Shown: positions 1 through 5,721 of the stretch, in pieces
Position numbering within the stretch: the stretch's first letter is position 1
How the letters are laid out: the number at the start of each line of letters is the position of its first letter
DNA from: Thermomonas sp.
Lineage (GTDB): Bacteria; Pseudomonadota; Gammaproteobacteria; Xanthomonadales; Xanthomonadaceae
Reading direction: 5' to 3'
Assembly: GCA_024711415.1 (NCBI GenBank)
Contig: JANJSW010000298.1
Span: forward strand, 1-5,721
DNA: 5,721 nt
The notes under the pieces: generated by a model
What the model saw: the letters and a program-made list of their open reading frames with translations, nothing else
Told to the model about the DNA's origin: nothing
Databases searched by the model: none
Position numbers and translations under genes: made by a program

Positions 1-2017
1 GGTCGCCCCCGACTGGTCGGCCGACTGGCTGCACCGCGAAATCGTGGCCATGCTGGAACTGCAGGCGCGCGCCGACACCGGCCAGTCCTACGACAGCATG
101 GACGAGACCGACAAGGCCAAGACCCAGGCCGCGGTCAAGCCGTTGATGCGGACCAACACCTACGACCCGGCCAAGAACGAGATCGTGGTCAGCAACCAGC
201 GCGCGCAGGCCATCAGCGCGGTGGCGGCGCACTACGAGAGCCTGTTCTCCAACGACCCGGCCACCCGCGAACTGCGTGAAGCCTACGCCATGCGCGAAGG
301 CACGATGCCGGATGCGGACAGCCGCCGTGCGATGACCGGCTTCTTCTTCTGGGCCGCATGGGCCGCGGGCACCGACCGCCCCGGCTACGAGGACCGCACC
401 TACACCAACAACTGGCCGTACGAGCCGCTGATCGGCAACAAGCCGACCTCGGACAACTTCATCTGGTCGGTGTTCTCGATCCTGTTCCTGATCGGCGGCA
501 TCGGCCTGCTGGCCTGGCACTACGCCGCCTACCACGGCAAGGAAGAGCTGCCCACGCCGCCGGCGAAGGACCCGCTGCAGGGCCTCACCATCACGCCTTC
601 GATGAAGGCGACCGCCAAGTACTTCTGGGTGGTGGTGGCACTGTTCCTGTGCCAGATCCTGCTGGGCGCCACCACCGCGCACTACCAAGTGGAAGGCCAG
701 GAAGCCTACGGCTTCGCCATCTCCGAAATCCTGCCCTACTCGCTGACCCGCAGCTGGCACACCCAGCTGGCGGTGCTGTGGATCGCCACCGCATGGCTGG
801 CCACCGGCCTGTACATCGCCCCGGCGGTATCGGGCCATGAGCCGAAGTACCAGCGCGCTGGCGTGAACTTCCTGTTCGTCTGCCTGCTGATCATCGTGGT
901 GGGCGCCTTCGCCGGCCAGTGGTTCGCGGTGATGCAGAAGATGGACATGAAGTACAACTTCTGGTTCGGCCACCAGGGCTGGGAGTACGTCGACATCGGC
1001 CGCTTCTGGCAGGCGTTCCTGTTCATCGGCCTGCTGCTGTGGCTGCTGCTGATGGGTCGTTCGCTGTGGCCGGCACTCAAGCGCAAGGACGAGATGTCCT
1101 CGATCGTGGGCCTGCTGTTCCTGTCCACCGTCGCCATCGCCCTGTTCTACGGCGCCGGCCTGATGTGGGGCGAAAAGAGCCACATGTCGGTGGTGGATTA
1201 CTGGCGCTGGTGGGTGGTGCACCTGTGGGTGGAAGGCTTCTTCGAAGTGTTCGCGGTGGCGGTGCTGAGCTTCCTGTTCGTGAAGCTGGGCCTGCTGCGT
1301 GGCAAGTCGGCCACCATCAACGTGCTGTTCGCCACCATCGTGTACATGGCCGGTGGCGTGCTGGGCATGTTCCACCACCTGTACTTCTCCGGCACCACCA
1401 CTGCAGCGGTCGCGCTGGGCGCCACCTTCTCGGCGCTGGAAGTGGTGCCGCTGGCGCTGATCGGGCTGGAAGCCTACGAGACCTGGAGCCACAGCCGCGC
1501 CACCGAGTGGATGGAGCGCTACCGCTGGCCGATCATGTTCTTCCTGGCCACCAGCTTCTGGAACCTCGTCGGTGCCGGCCTGTTCGGTTTCCTCGTCAAC
1601 ACCCCGATCGCGCTGTACTACATGCAGGGCATGAACCTGACCGCGCTGCATGGCCACACCGCGTTGTTCGGCGTGTACGGCATGCTCGGCATCGGCCTGA
1701 TGCTGTTCTGCCTGCGCGGCCTGCGTCCGCAGGTGCAGTGGCCGGCCGGCCTGCTGCGCGGCGCGTTCTGGAGCCTCAACATCGGCCTCGGCCTGATGGG
1801 CTTGCTGACCCTGCTGCCGATGGGCGTGCTGCAGCTCAACGCGGCGCTGGAGAACGGCTACTGGTTCGCCCGCTCCGCCGAGTTCATGAACCGCCCGATC
1901 ATCGACATGCTGGTGTGGATGCGCATGCCGGGCGACCTGGTGTTCTCCGCGGGTGCGCTGCTGCTGGCGCTGTTCGTGGCACGCAAGTGGTTGAAGCCGA
2001 AGATCGCGGCGAACTGA
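1..2017 (+). CDS. norB: Quinol-dependent nitric oxide reductase (qNOR), 5' partial
   Basis: This integral inner-membrane enzyme reduces 2 NO to N2O using electrons from quinol. The frame is already open at base 2 (reading VAPDWSADWLHRE, typical of the qNOR extracytoplasmic domain), so the start lies upstream. The ATG at 44 is internal. About 671 residues are visible; qNORs are usually around 750-790, so roughly 80-100 are missing. The visible N-terminal domain has no CxxCH haem motif, and no norC is seen, which favours qNOR over cytochrome-c-dependent NOR. By homology the ligands are: low-spin haem b His at 758-760 (SWHTQ) and 1655-1657; haem b3 His at 1649-1651 (LHGHTALFG); FeB His at 1220-1222 (VVHLWVEG) and the pair at 1373-1378 (MFHHLYFSG). 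Catalytic or proton-path Glu lie at 1232-1234, 1244-1246 and 1439-1441. About 13 membrane helices are visible between 460 and 2000. The gene looks intact and is followed by a strong terminator. Confidence 0.97.
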   Translation, partial: VAPDWSADWLHREIVAMLELQARADTGQSYDSMDETDKAKTQAAVKPLMRTNTYDPAKNEIVVSNQRAQAISAVAAHYESLFSNDPATRELREAYAMREGTMPDADSRRAMTGFFFWAAWAAGTDRPGYEDRTYTNNWPYEPLIGNKPTSDNFIWSVFSILFLIGGIGLLAWHYAAYHGKEELPTPPAKDPLQGLTITPSMKATAKYFWVVVALFLCQILLGATTAHYQVEGQEAYGFAISEILPYSLTRSWHTQLAVLWIATAWLATGLYIAPAVSGHEPKYQRAGVNFLFVCLLIIVVGAFAGQWFAVMQKMDMKYNFWFGHQGWEYVDIGRFWQAFLFIGLLLWLLLMGRSLWPALKRKDEMSSIVGLLFLSTVAIALFYGAGLMWGEKSHMSVVDYWRWWVVHLWVEGFFEVFAVAVLSFLFVKLGLLRGKSATINVLFATIVYMAGGVLGMFHHLYFSGTTTAAVALGATFSALEVVPLALIGLEAYETWSHSRATEWMERYRWPIMFFLATSFWNLVGAGLFGFLVNTPIALYYMQGMNLTALHGHTALFGVYGMLGIGLMLFCLRGLRPQVQWPAGLLRGAFWSLNIGLGLMGLLTLLPMGVLQLNAALENGYWFARSAEFMNRPIIDMLVWMRMPGDLVFSAGALLLALFVARKWLKPKIAAN

Positions 2018-2041
2018 TCCTTCGCCACATGCGACAAGACC

Positions 2042-2073
2042 ACGGGGACGGCTGACGCCGTCCCCGTTTTTTT
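2042..2073 (+). terminator. Intrinsic terminator after norB
   Basis: A perfect 11-bp inverted repeat (acggggacggc at 2042-2052, gccgtccccgt at 2057-2067) closes a 4-nt tgac loop. A run of seven T at 2067-2073 follows directly. It begins 25 nt after the norB stop codon. This is the standard form of a Rho-independent terminator and should separate norB from the nnrS unit. It lacks a matching A-run upstream, so it appears to act only for + strand transcription. Confidence 0.94.
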
Positions 2074-2079
2074 GCGCCC

Positions 2080-2096
2080 GGGCCCGGCGTGGGCCC
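2080..2096. repeat. Short GC inverted repeat downstream of terminator
   Basis: Two gggccc hexamers (2080-2085 and 2091-2096) flank a 5-nt spacer and could form a 6-bp hairpin. An outer pair, cgcccgg at 2075-2081 and ccgggcg at 2102-2108, could form an alternative larger fold. No T-run follows. The structure may simply reflect the GC-rich background, and no function can be assigned. Confidence 0.3.
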
Positions 2097-2128
2097 TCCG
2101 GCCGGGCGGGGAAACCGGCTGCGGCCGG

Positions 2129-2142
2129 ATGACCTGAATCAA
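2129..2142 (+). promoter_or_regulatory. Candidate CRP/FNR-family (FNR/DNR/NNR-type) binding site upstream of nnrS
   Basis: The 14-mer atgacctgaatcaa fits the FNR/DNR consensus TTGAT-N4-ATCAA. The right half (ATCAA) is perfect, while the left half (ATGAC) matches 3 of 5. It is the only such box seen in the intergenic region. Its centre (2135.5) lies exactly 29.5 nt before the first base of a weak -10-like hexamer at 2165, as in activator sites centred at -41.5. Such boxes commonly control nor and nnrS genes in response to low oxygen or NO. Which regulator binds cannot be told from the site alone. Confidence 0.55.
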
Positions 2143-2164
2143 GGCAGGCATCACCCGCGCGCGC

Positions 2165-2170
2165 GACACT
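2165..2170 (+). promoter_or_regulatory. Candidate -10 element for nnrS
   Basis: The hexamer gacact matches TATAAT at 3 of 6 positions, including the A at position 2 and the T at position 6, which matter most. With the upstream box centred at -41.5, this hexamer occupies -12 to -7 and the transcription start would fall at 2177, the A of the nnrS ATG. The match is weak by itself. Support comes from its spacing to the regulator box. Confidence 0.35.
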
Positions 2171-2176
2171 CCCGGC

Positions 2177-3427
2177 ATGGACAGGAACCTTCGCAACGAG
2201 ACCGGCGGCGGCCTTTCGCCCGCGCTGCTGGCGGAAGCCCCGCACCGGCTGCTGTTCTTCGTCGGCGCGGTCAACGTGCTGCTGGCGATGAGCTGGTGGC
2301 TGCTGTGGCTGATCGATGCCCGCTGGGGCGTGATCGGCCTGCCCACCGGCACGCCGTTCGGCGGCTGGATGCATGCCTTCGTGATGCAGTACCAGCTGCT
2401 GCCGCCGTTCATGTTCGGCTTCCTGCTGACCACCTTCCCGCGCTGGACCGGCACGCCGGACCTGTCGCGCTGGCACTACGTGCCGGTGGGACTGGGGCTG
2501 CTGGGAGGCCAGCTGGCGGTGGTCGGCGGCATGCTGTCCGGGCAGGCGGCGATGGTCCACATCGGCGTGGTGATGTCGCTGGTCGGCTGGACCTACGGCC
2601 TTTCGCAGCTGCTGCGGGTGCTGATGGCCGAGCGCCGCGCCGGCAAGGGGCCGACCTGGCACGCCTGGTCGTGCTTCGCCGCGCTGTCGTTCGGGCTGGC
2701 CGGCCTGCTGCTGATGGCAGCGCACCTGCACGGTGCCGGGCCGTGGGCGGTGACGGTGTCGATCAAGCTGGGCACGTTCGGCCTGCTGCTGCCGGTGTAC
2801 GCGACGGTGGCGCACCGGATGTTCCCGTTCTTCGCCGGCAACATCATCCCCGGCTACCGCGCGTGGCGACCGCTGTGGGTGCTGGCGTCGCTGTGGGCGC
2901 TGCTGCTGGCGCATCTGGCGCTGGAGCTGGCGCATGCGAACGCCTGGATGTGGCCGATCGATGCGCTGCTGGCCATCGGCAGCGCGCTGGTGCTGCTGCG
3001 CTGGTGGCCGCGTGGCAAGGCGCCGGGGATCCTGTGGGTGCTGTTCCTCGGCTTCGCCTGGCTGCCGGTGGCATTCGCGTTGTTTGCGGTGCAGAGCGCG
3101 CTCTATGCCGCCGGCGGCGAGTTCGTGCTCGGCCGCGGGCCGGCGCACGCGCTGTTCATCGGCTTCTTCGGCAGCCTGCTGGTGGCGATGGTGACGCGGG
3201 TGACGCAGGGTCATTCCGGGCGGCCGATGGCAATGCCGGCGGTGGGCTGGTTCGCCTTCGCCGCGCTGCAGCTGGTGGCGGTGACGCGGGTGGCGGCCGA
3301 AGCCGCACCGGATTCCTACCTCTGGCAGGTGGTCGCTGCCGCCGGCTGGCTGCTGGCCTTCCTGCCGTGGGTACTGCGCTCGCTTTCGATCTACCTGCAT
3401 CCGCGCGCCGACGGGCGCCCGGGCTGA
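2177..3427 (+). CDS. nnrS: NnrS family haem/copper membrane protein, NO stress protection
   Basis: This 416-residue polytopic protein has about 12 hydrophobic helices (from residues 25-48 to about 381-403). Family hallmarks are visible: WMHAFVMQY with His66, the block FMFGFLLTTFPRWTG (78-92), TVAHRMFPFFAGN with His213, GPAHALFIGFFGSLL with His324, and TRVTQGHSGRP (340-350). NnrS was described in Rhodobacter sphaeroides as a haem- and copper-containing membrane protein regulated by NnrR. In Vibrio cholerae it protects against NO; its exact biochemistry is unsettled. Start choice: an in-frame stop at 2135-2137 precedes the ATG, and no ATG, GTG or TTG lies between them. The next in-frame ATG (2288) falls inside the first helix, so 2177 is the only plausible start. 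The upstream bases (gacactcccggc) contain no Shine-Dalgarno sequence, which is unusual here. It is probably the first gene of an operon with the two genes downstream. Confidence 0.95.
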   Translation: MDRNLRNETGGGLSPALLAEAPHRLLFFVGAVNVLLAMSWWLLWLIDARWGVIGLPTGTPFGGWMHAFVMQYQLLPPFMFGFLLTTFPRWTGTPDLSRWHYVPVGLGLLGGQLAVVGGMLSGQAAMVHIGVVMSLVGWTYGLSQLLRVLMAERRAGKGPTWHAWSCFAALSFGLAGLLLMAAHLHGAGPWAVTVSIKLGTFGLLLPVYATVAHRMFPFFAGNIIPGYRAWRPLWVLASLWALLLAHLALELAHANAWMWPIDALLAIGSALVLLRWWPRGKAPGILWVLFLGFAWLPVAFALFAVQSALYAAGGEFVLGRGPAHALFIGFFGSLLVAMVTRVTQGHSGRPMAMPAVGWFAFAALQLVAVTRVAAEAAPDSYLWQVVAAAGWLLAFLPWVLRSLSIYLHPRADGRPG

Positions 3428-3430
3428 GGG
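3426..3430 (+). promoter_or_regulatory. Ribosome binding site for the SirB2-family gene
   Basis: The purine stretch gaggg overlaps the nnrS stop codon and lies 7 nt before the ATG at 3438. It selects that ATG over the tandem ATGs at 3447 and 3450. The overlap with the nnrS stop suggests translational coupling. Confidence 0.65.
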
Positions 3431-3437
3431 CCTGCGC

Positions 3438-3848
3438 ATGTCGCCGATGATGGAGTTCTACCCGCAGGTCAAGTGGACCCACGTGCATGCGGTGATGTGC
3501 AGCGGCGCGATCTTCGCGCTGCGCGGCGGTGCCGCCCTGCTGGGCGCGCGCTGGCCGCGCCACTGGCTTCCGAAGTACACCAGCTACACGGTCGATACGA
3601 TCCTGCTGACCTCGGCCGCGATGCTGTTCTCGATGCTGCCGGGGGCGATGTTCGCCAACGGCTGGCTGTCGCTGAAGCTGGTGCTGCTGGTGGCCTACGT
3701 GATGCTGGGCATTCTGGCGATGCGCGAGAAGCGCAGCCGCACCCAGCGCACCGTCTTCTACGTGGCCGCACTGGCCACCTTCCTGTTCATCTACGGCATC
3801 GCCCGCGCGCATCATCCCGCCGGCTGGCTGCTGCCGTTGCTGGGCTGA
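3438..3848 (+). CDS. SirB2 family integral membrane protein
   Basis: This small 136-residue protein has four hydrophobic helices (about 15-36, 52-68, 76-96 and 105-123). The SirB2 family pattern is readable in order: YPQVKWTHVHAV (9-19), SGAIFALRG (22-30), YTVDTILLTSA (50-60), WLSLKLVLLVAYVMLGILAM (77-96) and a final ARAHH (122-126). The length is normal for the family. SirB2 is named after the Salmonella sirB locus, where it was linked to invasion gene expression; E. coli ychQ is a homologue. No biochemical activity is established, so no function is claimed. The gene starts 10 nt after the nnrS stop, so cotranscription and possibly translational coupling are likely. Histidines at 15, 17, 125 and 126 sit near helix ends and could bind a cofactor, but that is speculation. 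Confidence 0.9.
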   Translation: MSPMMEFYPQVKWTHVHAVMCSGAIFALRGGAALLGARWPRHWLPKYTSYTVDTILLTSAAMLFSMLPGAMFANGWLSLKLVLLVAYVMLGILAMREKRSRTQRTVFYVAALATFLFIYGIARAHHPAGWLLPLLG

Positions 3849-3855
3849 CTTCCCC

Positions 3856-3859
3856 GGAG
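3856..3859 (+). promoter_or_regulatory. Ribosome binding site for the decarboxylase gene
   Basis: The sequence ggag lies 6 nt before the ATG at 3866. It supports that start, because the frame stays open upstream into the SirB2 gene and so does not define the start itself. Confidence 0.6.
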
Positions 3860-3865
3860 CCTCCG

Positions 3866-5721
3866 ATGCAATCCGCGACGCCCACTTCCGCCGCGCAGCC
3901 ACGCGTGCCCGATGCCTGTTTCCTCGGCCCCTATGGCGAAAACGATTCGTTGCTGGAAAAACTCGTCGTCGAGTTCCTGCGCGACCACGTCTACTGGCGG
4001 CGCAATTTCCATCCCGAAGACCCGCCGGCGATCTCCACCGCCGCGGCTCAGCACCCCGACTACCAGGCGTTCGAGGCGCGCATGCGCCGCGAGCTGCACC
4101 AGCTGTCGGCGGCGCTGAAGAAGTCGGTGCCGTTCCACAGCCCGCGCTACATCGGCCACATGGCCTCGGACCTGCTGCTGCCCGGGCTGGCTGCGCAGAT
4201 CCTGACCCTGCCCTACAACCCCAACAACGTCTCCGAAGATGCTGCGCCGGTGACGGTGGAGCTGGAGGTGAAGGTAGGCCTGCAGCTGGCCGGGATGCTC
4301 GGCTACGTCAACGACCCGGCGCGGCCCGACTGTGCCTTCGGCCACCTGACCTCGGGCGGCACCCTGGCCAATTACCAGGCGCTGCGGCTGGCGCTGGCGC
4401 AGAAGGCGTTCCCGGTGGCGCTGCTGGCGGCGGGCGTGCCCGACCTCGAACTGCCCGAAGACGCCTGGAGCGCGTTCAACCTGCATCCGCACCAGGCCAC
4501 CGCGCTGGTGGACCGCTGGGGCCAGTGGCTGGCGCAGGCCAGCGCCGGCGAGCGCAGGCGCTGGCAGGCGCGCGTGCAGGGCGAACGCATCGAGCAGCTG
4601 GGGCTGGCCGGTTTCTTCGCCGCCCATCCCACCCTGAAGCTGCCGAAGGTGCTGGCGCCGATCACCGCCCATTACTCGTGGAGCAAGGGCTGCAAGCTGC
4701 TGGGGCTGGGCCGCGCACAGCTGGAACTGCTGCCGGAGCGCGGCATGCGCATCGATGCCGACGCGCTGGAAGCCACCCTCGAGCGCTGCCTGCGCGAGCG
4801 CCAGCCGGTGCTGATGGCGGTGGCGGTGATGGGCACCACCGAATACGGCACGATCGACCCGATCGACGCGGTAGTGGACGCACGCCAGCGCTTCGCGGCG
4901 CGCGGGCTGGGCTTCGCGGTGCACGTCGATGCCGCGTGGGGCGGCTACCTCGCCACCCTGTTCCGCAACGAGGACGGCAGCCTGCGTACGCGCGAGGAAA
5001 TCGCCGCCGGATTCACCGCCTTCCCCTCGCCCGAGGTGTATTCGGCCATCGCCGCGTTGGGCGACACCGATTCGGTGACGGTGGATCCGCACAAGCTCGG
5101 CTACCTGCCCTACGGCGCCGGCGCCTTCATCTGCCGCGCCCCCCGCGCGGGGGCGCTGCTGTCGGAGGAAGCCGACTACGTGTTCCACGGCGAGGCGCCG
5201 AAGGATTACATGGGCCGCTACCGCAGCCTCGGCCAGTTCATTCCCGAAGGCTCCAAGTCCGGGGCGGCGGTGGCCGGCGTGTACGTCACCCACAAGGTGC
5301 TGCCGCTGGACCACGCCCATTTCGGCCGGCTGCCAGCGCAGACCATCCGTTCTGCCGAAGCCTTCCACGCACGCGCGCTGCGCTTCGCCGGCGACCTGCA
5401 CGACGTGATCCGCGCGGTGGTGCCGTTCGCACCGGACAGCAACCTGGTCTGCTTCGCCCTCAATCCCGTCGGCAACCGCCACGTGGCCGCCGCCAACGCG
5501 TTCGTCCGCCGCCTGCATGACGAGCTGCGCAGCGACCCCAGCAAGCCGCTGCAGGACAAGCAGTTCTTCGGCTCGGTGACCACCCTGCGGCCGGAAGCGC
5601 TGGGCGAGACCGAGACCCGCCGCATCCTCGATGCGCTGGGACTGGACGTGGCCACGCTGGGCGAGGACGGCGGCGACCGGCTGATGATCCTGCGCCACAC
5701 ACTGATGAACCCGTACCTGAT
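3866..5721 (+). CDS. Group II PLP-dependent decarboxylase, tyrosine decarboxylase-like, 3' partial
   Basis: This is a cytosolic fold-type I PLP enzyme expected to remove the carboxyl group of an amino acid, probably aromatic, to give an amine and CO2. The frame is open from ATG 3866 through 618 codons to the window edge with no stop. Only a short C-terminal piece should be missing, since enterococcal tyrosine decarboxylase is about 620 residues. Visible blocks are FHSPRYIGHM (90-99), YNPNNVSEDAAP (117-128), the phosphate-binding TSGGTLAN (162-169), HYSW with the probable PLP-stacking His269, GTTEYGTIDP (323-332), HVDAAWGG with Asp355 for the PLP pyridine nitrogen, DPHK with the Schiff-base Lys410, and EGSKSGAAVAGVYVTH (461-476). 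The DPHKLGYLPY context and the roughly 100-residue stretch between residues 169 and 269 resemble tyrosine decarboxylases more than GadB or DOPA decarboxylase. The substrate is inferred, not shown. It starts 17 nt after the SirB2-family gene with its own Shine-Dalgarno sequence and no visible terminator between, so it is probably in the nnrS operon. Confidence 0.9.
   Translation, partial: MQSATPTSAAQPRVPDACFLGPYGENDSLLEKLVVEFLRDHVYWRRNFHPEDPPAISTAAAQHPDYQAFEARMRRELHQLSAALKKSVPFHSPRYIGHMASDLLLPGLAAQILTLPYNPNNVSEDAAPVTVELEVKVGLQLAGMLGYVNDPARPDCAFGHLTSGGTLANYQALRLALAQKAFPVALLAAGVPDLELPEDAWSAFNLHPHQATALVDRWGQWLAQASAGERRRWQARVQGERIEQLGLAGFFAAHPTLKLPKVLAPITAHYSWSKGCKLLGLGRAQLELLPERGMRIDADALEATLERCLRERQPVLMAVAVMGTTEYGTIDPIDAVVDARQRFAARGLGFAVHVDAAWGGYLATLFRNEDGSLRTREEIAAGFTAFPSPEVYSAIAALGDTDSVTVDPHKLGYLPYGAGAFICRAPRAGALLSEEADYVFHGEAPKDYMGRYRSLGQFIPEGSKSGAAVAGVYVTHKVLPLDHAHFGRLPAQTIRSAEAFHARALRFAGDLHDVIRAVVPFAPDSNLVCFALNPVGNRHVAAANAFVRRLHDELRSDPSKPLQDKQFFGSVTTLRPEALGETETRRILDALGLDVATLGEDGGDRLMILRHTLMNPYL

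Noticed and set aside
44..46. ATG at 44 as the norB start codon
   Set aside because: The frame is open and qNOR-like upstream to base 2. The N-terminal membrane helix expected of qNOR is absent from the window, so the true start lies upstream.
919..2055. A 378-codon + strand frame within norB running into the terminator
   Set aside because: It is an out-of-frame product of GC-rich codon bias. The qNOR frame explains this region completely, with conserved metal ligands.
2075..2108. GC-rich inverted repeats as a second terminator or riboswitch
   Set aside because: There is no T-run after the hairpin and no conserved aptamer features. The sequence is GC-rich enough to pair by chance.
2156..2165. 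Alternating CG run of 10 nt in the nnrS promoter spacer, possibly Z-DNA-forming
   Set aside because: It is too short to be convincing, and such runs are common in this base composition.
2089..3450. A 453-codon + strand frame overlapping all of nnrS
   Set aside because: It is a shifted-frame shadow of nnrS with R/A/G/P-rich low-complexity translation. The nnrS frame carries clear family motifs and membrane helices.
3812..5698. A 628-codon open frame on the minus strand opposite the decarboxylase
   Set aside because: It is an antisense shadow of a GC-rich gene. Its translation is a low-complexity mix of R, Q, H, A and G with no recognisable domain, while the + strand frame shows full PLP-decarboxylase motifs.

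Overview
The window is GC-rich DNA whose genes almost always use codons ending in G or C. It comes from a respiratory, facultatively denitrifying or NO-detoxifying proteobacterium. Protein style and gene content suggest a gammaproteobacterium of the Xanthomonadaceae/Lysobacteraceae type (Stenotrophomonas, Pseudoxanthomonas, Luteimonas and relatives). That placement is inferred from general familiarity, not from a database search. All four genes lie on the + strand.

Positions 1-2017 hold the 3' nine-tenths or so of a quinol-dependent nitric oxide reductase (qNOR, norB/norZ) whose start lies before the window. All metal-ligand histidines and the key glutamates are visible. A textbook intrinsic terminator follows at 2042-2073 and closes this transcription unit.

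Positions 2074-2176 are a short intergenic region. It carries a GC inverted repeat and then a candidate CRP/FNR/DNR-type box (2129-2142) with a weak -10 element at the expected distance. The geometry predicts a transcription start on or very near the A of the nnrS start codon. That codon has no Shine-Dalgarno sequence, so the nnrS message may be leaderless.

Positions 2177 to the window end look like one operon with gaps of 10 and 17 nt. The order is nnrS (12-helix haem/copper NO-stress protein), a SirB2-family four-helix membrane protein, and a group II PLP-dependent amino-acid decarboxylase. The decarboxylase most resembles bacterial tyrosine decarboxylases and runs off the window without a stop after 618 codons.

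norB and nnrS form a coherent NO-handling module: NorB reduces NO to N2O with quinol electrons, and NnrS protects against NO stress. SirB2-family proteins have no established function. The decarboxylase is not a known part of NO metabolism, so its close linkage to nnrS is the most unusual feature of the window. No tRNA, rRNA, CRISPR array, insertion sequence or phage feature was seen.
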